Assembly: GCA_964580905.1 (NCBI GenBank)
Contig: CAZOLR010000003.1
Location: forward strand, 1 to 64,000
DNA length: 64,000 nucleotides
Source: G041228335 sp964580905
GTDB taxonomy: Bacteria; Pseudomonadota; Alphaproteobacteria; Puniceispirillales; UBA1172
Reading direction: 5' to 3'
A program made the position numbers and the translations under genes. Below the pieces are notes generated by a model. The model was given only the letters and a program-made list of their open reading frames with translations, was not told the DNA's origin and ran no database searches. Every line of letters starts with the position of its first letter. Positions within the stretch are counted from its first letter, which is position 1. Shown piece after piece: positions 34,557 to 42,711 of this stretch.

Positions 34557-34984
34557 ATCCCGAAATAGAACGACAAAAGAGATATGACGGCCACGGCTGT
34601 AAGACCATGCCGGAGTTTCATATACCAGCGCGGAAGAACCCCCGCCCGCATCGCCATAATATCAATACCCCAGACAAGGATGAGCCCGAGAACAAGAAGG
34701 GCAGGGCGGAAGACCGGGGCCAGCATCAGCACGCCAACCATCAGCAAGGACGGGATCACCGACCAGAAATGAAAAAACGGATGGCCATGATCACGTTGCA
34801 GTGCAACCCCCCAGTGAACGGCCCCGATAAAGGTGATGATCACCGCCCCGTATATGGTCCCTGCCTCAAGTGCGGTGATGGCGAGATGTACCGGGCCAAA
34901 ATGAAAGGCCAGCGCGGCCGCAACAAAGGGGATAACGCCGCCCCAGCCCAGAATGAGAGCTGTTGGTGAAGCTTTTTCCTGCAT
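34553..34984 (-). CDS. DUF3429 family membrane protein
   Basis: 143 residues with four to five predicted helices. The pattern WGGVIPFVAAALAF, followed by YGAVIITFIGAVHWGVAL and ending RHGLTAVAVISLLSFYF, fits the DUF3429 family of unknown function. The ATG at 34984 overlaps the stop of the upstream GlcG-family gene (TGATG), so the two are co-translated. Confidence 0.72.
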   Translation of the reverse strand: MQEKASPTALILGWGGVIPFVAAALAFHFGPVHLAITALEAGTIYGAVIITFIGAVHWGVALQRDHGHPFFHFWSVIPSLLMVGVLMLAPVFRPALLVLGLILVWGIDIMAMRAGVLPRWYMKLRHGLTAVAVISLLSFYFGI

Positions 34985-35409
34985 CACCCGGTGACGGGCG
35001 TAAAGCCGGCGGCCTCAATGCCGGCAACAGCGGCGGCTTCGTCATTATCAGATGTATCACCTGAAATGCCGACAGCACCAATAAGCTCATCCCCATCCAT
35101 GATGAGCACACCGCCCGGAACAGGGACCAGATTTCCACCTGCAACCCCGTTGATCGCGCTGACAAAATAGGCCTGTTGTTCGGCACGTGTCATCAGTGCC
35201 CTTGACCCCATGCCAAGCTGGATGGCTCCGTTGGCTTTCCCATGGGCAATATTCGCCCGCATGATGCTGACGCCGTCTTCGGATTGCGCGGCAACAAGAG
35301 AGGCGCGCGCATCAAGCACAATGACGCTGAGAGGTTTGAGCGATTGCGCCCGGGCATGGGACAGTGCGGCGGCAATCATCTTGTTGGCGGATTCAAGTTT
35401 CAGGGGCAT
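34984..35409 (-). CDS. GlcG/HbpS family protein (DUF336)
   Basis: A 141-residue single-domain protein of the GlcG/HbpS-like fold: MIAAALSHARAQSLKPLSVIVLDA at the start, the central KANGAIQLGMGSRALMTRAEQQ, GGVLIMDGDELIGAVGISG, and the C-terminal DNDEAAAVAGIEAAGF. Members bind heme or cobalamin-like cofactors or accompany glycolate and diol use; the exact role is unknown. GGAGAA precedes the start on the minus strand. It is transcribed divergently from the DUF952 gene. Confidence 0.85.
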   Translation of the reverse strand: MPLKLESANKMIAAALSHARAQSLKPLSVIVLDARASLVAAQSEDGVSIMRANIAHGKANGAIQLGMGSRALMTRAEQQAYFVSAINGVAGGNLVPVPGGVLIMDGDELIGAVGISGDTSDNDEAAAVAGIEAAGFTPVTG

Positions 35410-35510
35410 GGTTTTCTCCGTATGTATTATCCTTACCGTTCTTAGCGGCTTGGCCCTGATTTCGCAATGCCTTGCTTGCAGGAGATGTCATCTTCTTCTA
35501 GGGTCAGGGC

Positions 35511-35861
35511 ATGTCAGATTATATTTACAAAATATGCCGTCAGGCGATATGGGATGAGGCGACGGCAAAAGGACGTTTCGATGGTGCCGGAATTGACCTT
35601 GAAGACGGGTATATTCACTTTTCCACCGCTGAACAGGTGGCAGAAACAGCCTGGCTCCATTTCAACGGCATTGAAGATCTCGTGCTTGTGAAGGTGCGGG
35701 TCGATGGCCTGCCGGTGAAATGGGAAGAATCCCGCGGCGGGCAGTCCTTTCCGCATCTTTATGCAGCGCTCTCTTTCGAGTATGTTGAAAATGTTCTCCC
35801 ATTGCCGCTGGCACCATCTGGTGAGCATGTTTTTCCGGAGGAAATCCCGCCACGTCCTTAA
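35511..35861 (+). CDS. DUF952 family protein
   Basis: A 116-residue soluble protein of the DUF952 family: YIYKICRQAIWDEA at the N-terminus, GIDLEDGYIHFSTAEQVAETAW, VDGLPVKWEESRGGQSFPHLYA, and the aromatic/proline C-terminus. Biochemical function is unknown; the fold has been compared with ADP-ribosyltransferase-like proteins, which is not tested here. It lies about 100 bases from the divergent GlcG gene and 78 bases before tRNA-Leu. Confidence 0.82.
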   Translation: MSDYIYKICRQAIWDEATAKGRFDGAGIDLEDGYIHFSTAEQVAETAWLHFNGIEDLVLVKVRVDGLPVKWEESRGGQSFPHLYAALSFEYVENVLPLPLAPSGEHVFPEEIPPRP

Positions 35862-35900
35862 CCTTGCGAGCACCGCTTCAGGGCAGGTGACTTCCGGGGC

Positions 35901-35930
35901 TTGATAAAGAGGATGAATTCGGGCTAAAAG
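35901..35930 (+). promoter_or_regulatory. Possible promoter for tRNA-Leu
   Basis: TTGATA (35901-35906) and TAAAAG (35925-35930) are separated by 18 bases. They lie about ten bases before the tRNA, so the transcript would start near the mature 5' end. The -10 element is weak. Confidence 0.35.
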
Positions 35931-35939
35931 GGCATGCCT

Positions 35940-36024
35940 GCGGATGTGGTGAAATTGGTAGACACGCTAGATTTAGGATCTAGTGCCGCGAGGCGTGGGG
36001 GTTCAAGTCCCTCCATCCGCACCA
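35940..36024 (+). tRNA. tRNA-Leu (TAG anticodon)
   Basis: 85 bases with encoded CCA and a long variable arm typical of leucine tRNAs. Acceptor arms GCGGATG and CATCCGC pair fully, and the T arm includes GGGGG-TTCAAGT-CCCTC. The anticodon stem CTAGA/TCTAG encloses the loop TTTAGGA, giving anticodon TAG, which reads CUA codons. Confidence 0.96.
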
Positions 36025-36104
36025 TCTATACCTTGTGCCAGTCTTCCTGAAGCCTGCGCTGATGCTGATTACTGGTACTCAAGCTTTACTACGGGAAACT
36101 CAAG

Positions 36105-37685
36105 ATGCGAAATTTTTCATCCCCTGGCCGTTCCGCTGTCCGTGCGCAACATTGTGCGATATCAACGTCGCATCCCATGGCCACTGCAGCAGGATTGAGA
36201 ATCCTTTCCGAGGGGGGGAGTGCCGTGGATGCGGCGATCACCGCTGCGGCGCTGTTGTCGGTGGCTGAACCGCATATGACCGGTATTGGCGGTGATTGTT
36301 TTGCCCTCATATCTGCGGATGGGTCTGCTAAAATTGAGGCGCTCAACGGTTCGGGACGCGCGCCAGCATCCATCACGGCCCAAGCCTTGAGGGAACAGGG
36401 GCTGGCTGAAATACCACGGCACAGCCCCCATGCGGTGACCGTACCGGGATCAGTCGCGGCCTGGAGCCGCCTGCATGAAAAATATGGCAAACTGGACTGG
36501 GACAGGCTGTTTGCCCCTGCCATTGATTACGCCCAAAACGGGATTGCGGTGCATGACCGTGTCGCAAGTGACTGGGCCGCGCATGTGGATAACGTTGCCG
36601 AAGACAGCGATGCTGCCGCGCAATATCTTAAAGGCGGAAAAGCCTTCGGAGCAGGAGATATCTTCACCCAGCCACGTCTTGCAGAAGCGCTGAAACTCAT
36701 TCAGCAACATGGCCGCGACGGCTTTTATAAGGGTCCTGTCATGGAAGACATGCTGTCCAAGCTGCAGCGGATGGGCGGCTTTCACCATGAGGACGATTTT
36801 GCCGGTGCCGATGCCGAATTCGTCCGGCCGGTCAGCGCCGAATACAAAGGCTATACCATCTGGGAGTGCCCGCCCAACGGGCAGGGGGTCGCGGCTCTTG
36901 TCCTGACCCGGATGATGGAGCATTTTGATCTTGCCGGTCTCAATGAGGTGGACCGTATTCATGTTCTGGCCGAAGCATCCAAGATTGCCTATCATATCCG
37001 CAATACCTATGTGGCCGACCCTGAAGATGCAGACGTTCCGGTGGACTGGCTTCTTGATGATGCGCAGATCAGCTCTTTTGTGAAGCAGATTGATCTTCAG
37101 CAGGCAAAGCCGGTTACGCCATCTGATTTTCCTGATCATCCGCATACAATCTATCTCGCCGCTGTGGACGAGAACGGCATGGCGGTCTCATTCATCAACT
37201 CAATTTTTGATGACTTCGGCTCAGGCATTTCAACGCCGGAATTCGGGATACTCTTCCAGTCCCGCGGCCGGGCATTCCGTCTTGATGATTCGCATCCCAA
37301 TGTCATTAAGGGCGGCAAGAGACCGCTGCATACCATCATTCCGGGCATGATCACCCAAGGTGATACACTGATCGGCCCGTTCGGGGTGATGGGCGGGCAG
37401 TATCAGGCCTGTGGTCATGCCATGCTTCTGTCAAATCTTTTTGCTCTCGGACTCAACCCGCAGGAAGCCCTCGATGCGCCAAGAAGTTTTGCGATCGACG
37501 GCGTTCTTCAGCTTGAAGACGGACATGGTCCTGAAATCGCGCGGGCGCTGGAGGAAAGAGGACATGTGCTCGATTACCCGGCATCACCGATAGGTGGCGG
37601 GCAGGCTATTCTCAAAGATCCCAATACAGGGCTCTATATTGCCGGGTCTGACCCGCGAAAAGACGGAATGGCGCTCGGATATTAA
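36105..37685 (+). CDS. Gamma-glutamyltransferase family protein, no signal peptide
   Basis: A 526-residue Ntn-hydrolase of the gamma-glutamyltransferase family, but without an export signal, so probably cytoplasmic. It opens with SAVRAQHCAISTSHPMATAAGLRIL. The predicted nucleophile after autoprocessing is Thr348 in PHTIYLAAVDENGMAVS, where secreted enzymes have TxHxS. The C-terminal GPFGVMGGQYQACGHAMLLSN is typical of this branch. It is followed 73 bases later by a Liv-type ABC importer on the same strand, so it may process an imported gamma-glutamyl compound. It is clearly diverged from the ggt at 31.8 kb. Confidence 0.88.
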   Translation: MRNFSSPGRSAVRAQHCAISTSHPMATAAGLRILSEGGSAVDAAITAAALLSVAEPHMTGIGGDCFALISADGSAKIEALNGSGRAPASITAQALREQGLAEIPRHSPHAVTVPGSVAAWSRLHEKYGKLDWDRLFAPAIDYAQNGIAVHDRVASDWAAHVDNVAEDSDAAAQYLKGGKAFGAGDIFTQPRLAEALKLIQQHGRDGFYKGPVMEDMLSKLQRMGGFHHEDDFAGADAEFVRPVSAEYKGYTIWECPPNGQGVAALVLTRMMEHFDLAGLNEVDRIHVLAEASKIAYHIRNTYVADPEDADVPVDWLLDDAQISSFVKQIDLQQAKPVTPSDFPDHPHTIYLAAVDENGMAVSFINSIFDDFGSGISTPEFGILFQSRGRAFRLDDSHPNVIKGGKRPLHTIIPGMITQGDTLIGPFGVMGGQYQACGHAMLLSNLFALGLNPQEALDAPRSFAIDGVLQLEDGHGPEIARALEERGHVLDYPASPIGGGQAILKDPNTGLYIAGSDPRKDGMALGY

Positions 37686-37710
37686 AATTTTTTGCCCGTT
37701 TATGCTGGAC

Positions 37711-37728
37711 AGAACGTAAAATTGTTCT
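37711..37728. promoter_or_regulatory. Operator-like inverted repeat upstream of livK
   Basis: AGAAC (37711-37715) and GTTCT (37724-37728) flank an eight-base AT-rich centre. The element overlaps TAAAAT (37717-37722), a possible -10 box, with TTGCCC (37692-37697) a possible but rather distant -35. It lies 30 bases before the livK start, whose ribosome site GGAGG is strong. Confidence 0.35.
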
Positions 37729-37758
37729 AAAGTTTGAATAAATCAACTGGAGGATATA

Positions 37759-38979
37759 ATGAAACATATTACGATCAAAACAATGGTGGCTGGCGCTGCT
37801 GTTGCAGCATCGCTTGCATTTGCTGGTTCGGCTCTTGCCAAGGTGGAGGGGGATACCATTATCCTTGGATCCTCTATTTCCCTGACAGGCAAATACGCAA
37901 CGAACGGTCTGCACACCCAGCGTGGCTATGACTATGCGGTCAAGATTATCAACGCCGCCGGCGGCGTTAAAGTAGGTGGCAAATCCTACAAGCTTGCCGT
38001 CAAATACTACGATGATGAATCCACACCTGCCCGTGGTGCACAGCTTGCTGAACGTCTGATCCAGCAGGATGGTGTTGAATATATGCTTGGCCCGTATTCT
38101 TCCGGGATGACCAAGGCGATCGCGCCGGTTTCGGAAAAGTTCGGGGTTCCGATGGTTGAGGCCGAAGGTGCTTCCCGTTCGCTCTTTACCCAGGGCTACA
38201 AGTATCTGTTCGCCGTTCTGTCCACATCTGAACAGTACCTGGCAACTGCCATTGACTTTGCCGCGGCAAAGGCAGGCAACGCTTCCGATGTCCGTGTCGC
38301 CATGGCCTTCGAAGGTGATCCTTTCTCCATGGACGTGCGCGCTGGTGTTGTTGACAAGATCAACGAATACGGCATGAAGGTTGTCATTGACGACCAGCTT
38401 CCTGCTGATCTGTCCGACATGTCCACCACCCTGACCAAGGTCAAGGCGCTCAAGCCTGACATTCTGGTTGTGTCCGGTCACTCCAAGGGCGCGGCAACAG
38501 CCGCCCGTCAGATCGATGAGATGAAAATCAATGTCGATATGATTGCGCTGACACATTGTGAAGCGGCCAAGGTTCAGGAGAAATTCCCGAATGCTGCAAC
38601 CGGCTTCCTGTGCCCGACCCAGTGGGTTGAGTCGCTGTCCAAGTCTGACGCACTGTTCGGTTCTGCCGCTGAATGGAACGCCGGGTTCAAGGCGGATTAT
38701 CCGTCCTATACTTCGGTTCCGTATCAGTCAGCCCAGGCATCTGCCGCTGTTCTGGTGTTTGCCAAGGCCTTTGAGGCAGCCAACAGCTTCGACAAGGACA
38801 AGGTCCGTGATGCGATTGCCGCTGTTGAAATGGAAACATTCTACGGCGACATCAAATTCTCTTCAGCCGGGAACAACATTGCCAAGCCAATGTTCATGCG
38901 TCAGATCGGTGCAGATGGTTCCTACGCTCTTGTTGAGAGTGCTGACCAGATGGCCTTCCCACGGAAAGTCAGCTACTAA
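37759..38979 (+). CDS. Branched-chain amino acid/amide ABC transporter substrate-binding protein
   Basis: 406 residues with a clear signal peptide (positively charged start, hydrophobic AAVAASLAFAGSALA) and the Peripla_BP_6 fold: ILGSSISLTGKYATNGLHTQ, YYDDESTPARGAQLAERLI and LGPYSSGMTKAIAPVSEKF. It captures a small amino acid or amide in the periplasm and passes it to the two permeases encoded next. The ligand is not predictable; the family also includes urea, amide and aromatic-acid binders. A strong ribosome site (GGAGG) precedes it, and a stable hairpin separates it from the permease genes. Confidence 0.93.
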   Translation: MKHITIKTMVAGAAVAASLAFAGSALAKVEGDTIILGSSISLTGKYATNGLHTQRGYDYAVKIINAAGGVKVGGKSYKLAVKYYDDESTPARGAQLAERLIQQDGVEYMLGPYSSGMTKAIAPVSEKFGVPMVEAEGASRSLFTQGYKYLFAVLSTSEQYLATAIDFAAAKAGNASDVRVAMAFEGDPFSMDVRAGVVDKINEYGMKVVIDDQLPADLSDMSTTLTKVKALKPDILVVSGHSKGAATAARQIDEMKINVDMIALTHCEAAKVQEKFPNAATGFLCPTQWVESLSKSDALFGSAAEWNAGFKADYPSYTSVPYQSAQASAAVLVFAKAFEAANSFDKDKVRDAIAAVEMETFYGDIKFSSAGNNIAKPMFMRQIGADGSYALVESADQMAFPRKVSY

Positions 38980-38997
38980 CGACTTCCAGAATCTTAC

Positions 38998-39023
38998 GAG
39001 AAGGAGAGGCAACTCTCCTTCTC
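38998..39023 (+). terminator. Intercistronic hairpin between binding-protein and permease genes
   Basis: A perfect 11-bp stem (38998-39008 with 39013-39023) closed by a GCAA tetraloop, followed by TGTTTTA. Such hairpins often stabilise the 5' mRNA half and partly terminate, giving more binding protein than permease. The short T run suggests partial termination only. Confidence 0.7.
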
Positions 39024-39039
39024 TGTTTTAGGGGATATC

Positions 39040-39945
39040 ATGTTAGATAATCTGCAATTGCTCTTTGTTTGGGCGCCAATCATTAATGTTCAAGTTATTC
39101 TTGAAGGCATATTTGTCGGCGCTGTTTTTGCTTTAAGCGCCTATGGTCTCGCGCTGGTATGGGGTGTGATGAATATCAAAAACCTAGCCCAGGGTGATTT
39201 TGTGATCATGGGCGGGTATATGGCCTTCAGCCTTCATTCGATGCATGTCCCCTTGCCGTTGATCTTGGTGCTGGTTGTGCCGACCATGTTCATTTTCGGA
39301 TGGATCATTTACGTTGTGATGATACGGCGGATCATTGATCAGGATATGTTTGTATCGCTTCTGGCCACGTTCGGTCTGTCTTTGCTGATGCAGCAGGTGA
39401 TGAATATTTTCTATGGTCCGGAAGTGCAGACCATTGATATGGAATTGCCGGTTTACGATGCGTTTGACGGATTTGTCACCATCCCGGCATCGAAAATTAT
39501 TTCACTGGTAATGGCTGGTATCATGGCTTTTGCGGTGATCGTGTTCATGAAGAAATCCCGGCTCGGCCAGTCAATCAGGGCAACGGCGCAGGATCCCCGC
39601 GCCGCCAGGGTTCTCGGGATCAACACGGATCGTGTCTATGCGTTCACCTTTGCCTTTAATGCGGCCTTGTGTGGCGCGGCAGGCGTGCTGGTGTCGATTA
39701 TCTGGGTGATCCAGCCCTTTTACGGAATTACGTATTCGGTCAGGTCCTTTGCTATTGTGACCGCGGCAGGGCTCGGAAACATGCCGGGCGTTATTGCGGC
39801 TGGCTTCGGCATCGGTCTTTTTGAAAAATATGTCGGCGTTATCATCGGCACTGCCTATGAGGTGGCCGCACCAGTCAGCATTCTGCTGATGGTTCTGATA
39901 TGGCGCCAGATTCAGATGAAAAGAAACAGGCAGGTCGTGAAATGA
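39040..39945 (+). CDS. livH: Branched-chain amino acid-type ABC transporter permease (LivH)
   Basis: A 301-residue inner membrane permease with about eight helices. Family signatures are GAVFALSAYGLALVWGVMNIKNLAQGDFVIMGGY near the N-terminus and, toward the centre, QSIRATAQDPRAARVLGINTDRVYAFTFA, the coupling region contacting the ATPase. It starts 60 bases after the binding-protein gene, beyond the hairpin, and overlaps the second permease by four bases. Confidence 0.93.
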   Translation: MLDNLQLLFVWAPIINVQVILEGIFVGAVFALSAYGLALVWGVMNIKNLAQGDFVIMGGYMAFSLHSMHVPLPLILVLVVPTMFIFGWIIYVVMIRRIIDQDMFVSLLATFGLSLLMQQVMNIFYGPEVQTIDMELPVYDAFDGFVTIPASKIISLVMAGIMAFAVIVFMKKSRLGQSIRATAQDPRAARVLGINTDRVYAFTFAFNAALCGAAGVLVSIIWVIQPFYGITYSVRSFAIVTAAGLGNMPGVIAAGFGIGLFEKYVGVIIGTAYEVAAPVSILLMVLIWRQIQMKRNRQVVK

Positions 39946-40994
39946 GTGATACACAGAAAAAATTCTTGCCCTATATCCTGCTTGGTCTGCTTGGTATCTT
40001 CGGTCCCATTCTGTTTCCGAATTATACGCTGTCGATCGCGTATCTCTGGATGATGATCCTGATGGCATCAACCTGGGATCTGCTTGGCGGGCAGATGGGG
40101 TATAATTCCTTGGGGAATATCACCTTTTTCGGTGTGGGGATGTATGTTTCCGCCATTGTGCAGATTTCCTTCTTCTATGAAGGCGGTGTCGGCGAATACA
40201 CCTCAGCCATGGGGTCGATCAAACCCGTGTTCACCGATTATGAATACTTTGCCGGATTATTCTGGGGGGTAATCGCCGCCGGGATAGCCTCGCTTGTATT
40301 GTGTCTGATTTTCTCGTCATTCATGTTCGGGTTACGGGGGCCGTATTTTGCCATCGGATCGTTAGGGCTTGCGATTGCCGCTGCGGAATTGACCATCACC
40401 ATTGATTATGTTGGTGGCGCATCGGGTATCCAGATGCCGCTTTTCCCGGGTGAAATCGAATTCAGGTCAACGTTCTTCTATATTATCTGTTTTGTGTTCA
40501 CCATCGTGGCTCATTTCCTTCTGCGCTGGATATATTCCACACAGTTCGGTCTCGCCATCAATGCTATCCGTGACGATGAAGACAAGGCAGAAGCCATGGG
40601 TATCCCGACCCTGACCTATAAAAGGATCGGCTGGTGCATCGCCGCCGTATTCATGGGGATGATCGGGGCCGTGGCCGGGAACATGGCTGGCTTTATAGAC
40701 AAGGAAGTGGCCTATCCCATTCCGACTTTCGGTATCTTCATGGTGGCCATGGCGCTTCTTGGTGGTAAGGGGACCCTTTGGGGGCCGGTCATCGGCGCTA
40801 TCCTCTTCCATGTGGTCAAGGAGGCCACCTGGACATATCTGCTTAACCTGCAGTGGGTTGCGCTCGGTTTGATCCTGATTGTCAACATCGTGTATTTCCA
40901 GCAGGGTATTATGGGCTGGTTGCAGACCAAATTCCCTGAAATGTTCGGGATAACGGTGGATTCATCTTCACGCGACAATGTTAAGGGGGGATGA
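39942..40994 (+). CDS. livM: Branched-chain amino acid-type ABC transporter permease (LivM)
   Basis: 350 residues when started at the ATG at 39942, which overlaps the livH stop (ATGA). It has about ten hydrophobic segments. Signatures are MGYNSLGNITFFGVGMYVSAI, GPYFAIGSLGLAIAAAELT and the cytoplasmic coupling loop LAINAIRDDEDKAEAMGIP. It is the partner of LivH in the heterodimeric membrane channel and is followed three bases later by the first ATPase. Confidence 0.93.
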   Translation: MSDTQKKFLPYILLGLLGIFGPILFPNYTLSIAYLWMMILMASTWDLLGGQMGYNSLGNITFFGVGMYVSAIVQISFFYEGGVGEYTSAMGSIKPVFTDYEYFAGLFWGVIAAGIASLVLCLIFSSFMFGLRGPYFAIGSLGLAIAAAELTITIDYVGGASGIQMPLFPGEIEFRSTFFYIICFVFTIVAHFLLRWIYSTQFGLAINAIRDDEDKAEAMGIPTLTYKRIGWCIAAVFMGMIGAVAGNMAGFIDKEVAYPIPTFGIFMVAMALLGGKGTLWGPVIGAILFHVVKEATWTYLLNLQWVALGLILIVNIVYFQQGIMGWLQTKFPEMFGITVDSSSRDNVKGG

Positions 40995-40997
40995 GCA

Positions 40998-41744
40998 ATG
41001 ACCCGCGATATTATTGAAGTAAATAATGTTTCGAAATCCTTCGGCGGTGTCCGGGCGAATGTCGATATCTCCATGACGGTCAAGGAAGGATCGATCACTG
41101 GTATCATCGGCCCCAATGGCTGCGGGAAGTCCACCCTGTTCAACTCTATCGTCGGGTATCATCCGATTGACAGCGGAAACATCAGGTTTGACGGGCAGGA
41201 AATTTCCAAGCTTCGTGTTGGCCCGATTGCCCGTCTCGGCTTGTTGCGGACCTTCCAGCAGACAAGGATTTATTCTGAGATGAACTGCGTTGATAACATG
41301 CAGATCTCGGTCTCCCACCGGAAAGATGCCCGTGATGGTCTCTTTGCCAGCCGTAAAGGGGAAATCCTTGATCGTGCGGAAAACCTGCTTGAATTTGTCG
41401 GCCTTTATTCAAAGCGCAATCTCATCTCAGGTGATTTGTCGTTTGGCCAGCAGAAACTGCTTGAGTTTGCAATGGCACTGATGAACGAGCCTAAAGTTCT
41501 GCTGCTCGATGAACCGACAGCAGGAATTAACCCGACCCTTATCAACGGTCTTATTGACCGGCTCAAGCGGGCGAATGAAGAGCTCGGCATTACCCTATGC
41601 GTGATTGAGCATAATATGCGGGTCATCATGAACCTTGCCGAACATATTTACTGTCTGTCGAATGGTCACATGCTTGCTAATGGTAAGCCCGATGACCTGC
41701 AGAATGATCAACGTGTTATCGATGCGTATCTGGGAGGCCATTAA
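40998..41744 (+). CDS. livG: Branched-chain amino acid-type ABC transporter ATP-binding protein (LivG)
   Basis: A 248-residue ABC ATPase with Walker A GPNGCGKST, the signature region LSFGQQKLLEFAMAL, Walker B VLLLDEPTAGINPTLI and the switch histidine in CVIEHNM. The FGGVRANVDISM start and GLLRTFQQTRIY segment are LivG-like. It overlaps livF by one base (TAATG). Confidence 0.93.
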   Translation: MTRDIIEVNNVSKSFGGVRANVDISMTVKEGSITGIIGPNGCGKSTLFNSIVGYHPIDSGNIRFDGQEISKLRVGPIARLGLLRTFQQTRIYSEMNCVDNMQISVSHRKDARDGLFASRKGEILDRAENLLEFVGLYSKRNLISGDLSFGQQKLLEFAMALMNEPKVLLLDEPTAGINPTLINGLIDRLKRANEELGITLCVIEHNMRVIMNLAEHIYCLSNGHMLANGKPDDLQNDQRVIDAYLGGH

Positions 41745-42706
41745 TGGCTGAATCAAAGAAAAAAATGGCCAAGAAAACATCCAGGAAAGCCGCCGCCAAG
41801 GCCAAGGTAGCGCCTAAGGCCAAAAAGGCGGCCAAGAAGTCAGCTAGAAAAGCCGCTGGCAAATCTATCAGCGGCTACGGGATGGGCAAGGTCGATGTGG
41901 TTATGTCCGTTGACCAGGTGGCAAAAGAAGCGGCCAGTATCGCCGCCAACGCCCCCACGATTGCCGAGCTGGAAGCCCTCACCAAGAACGATGTGTACCT
42001 GACTATAGATAAGCTCTGCGCCGGCTACGGGAAAATGCAGATCCTGCATGACTTTACCCTGAAGATCGGTAAAGGGCAGTCTTTATGCCTGATCGGCCCC
42101 AACGGTGCGGGAAAATCCACCGTGCTGCATTCTATTTTCGGCTTCACCAACATTTTCTCCGGCAGCATTGTTGTTGATGGGAAAGATGTGACAAACCTGA
42201 CCTCGTCACAGAAACTTGCGCAGGCAGGTATCGCCTATATTCTTCAGGACAAATCTGTATTCCCCGGTATGACGGTGGAAGAAAACCTGCTCATGGGCGG
42301 GTTTCTCAAAAACAAACCTGCCGAGGCCAAAGCCGCGGCTGAAATGGTGTTCGATAAATACAGCCGTCTTGCGGAGCGCCGTGACAAACCTGCCGGGGTC
42401 CTTTCCGGTGGTGAGCGGCGTCTGCTTGAAATATCACGTGCCCTTGTGATGGAGCCAAGTGTTCTTCTGGTGGATGAGCCTTCGATCGGCCTTGAGCCGA
42501 GGTTTATCGACATGGTCTTTGAGATTCTTGATGACCTGCAGCGTAAAGACGGAAAAACCATCATCATGGTTGAGCAGAACGCCAAAAAAGGGCTTGAGTT
42601 TGCTGATATCGGCTATGTGCTGGTGTCAGGTGAAACAGCCATGGCGGATGATGGCAATGATCTCTTGAGTAACCCTGAAGTGGGCCGTCTGTTCCTCGGC
42701 GGGTAA
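41744..42706 (+). CDS. livF: Branched-chain amino acid-type ABC transporter ATP-binding protein (LivF) with basic N-terminal tail
   Basis: 320 residues, against about 235 for ordinary LivF. The ABC domain begins near residue 86 (LTIDKLCAGYGKMQILHDF), with Walker A GPNGAGKST at 118-126, signature LSGGERRLLEISRAL and Walker B VLLVDEPSIGLEP. Residues 1-40 contain 15 lysines, two arginines and 13 alanines, in patterns like those of histone H1-like bacterial proteins. Residues 41-85 are a less basic linker. The tail is in frame from the ATG that overlaps livG. Its role is unknown: binding to nucleic acid, acidic lipid or a partner are possibilities. Confidence 0.93.
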   Translation: MAESKKKMAKKTSRKAAAKAKVAPKAKKAAKKSARKAAGKSISGYGMGKVDVVMSVDQVAKEAASIAANAPTIAELEALTKNDVYLTIDKLCAGYGKMQILHDFTLKIGKGQSLCLIGPNGAGKSTVLHSIFGFTNIFSGSIVVDGKDVTNLTSSQKLAQAGIAYILQDKSVFPGMTVEENLLMGGFLKNKPAEAKAAAEMVFDKYSRLAERRDKPAGVLSGGERRLLEISRALVMEPSVLLVDEPSIGLEPRFIDMVFEILDDLQRKDGKTIIMVEQNAKKGLEFADIGYVLVSGETAMADDGNDLLSNPEVGRLFLGG

Positions 42707-42711
42707 GAGCT

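Noticed and set aside
31524..36024. A genomic island bounded by tRNA-Pro and tRNA-Leu
   Set aside because: No integrase and no duplicated tRNA 3' end were found near either tRNA, and the enclosed genes look like their surroundings in codon use by eye.
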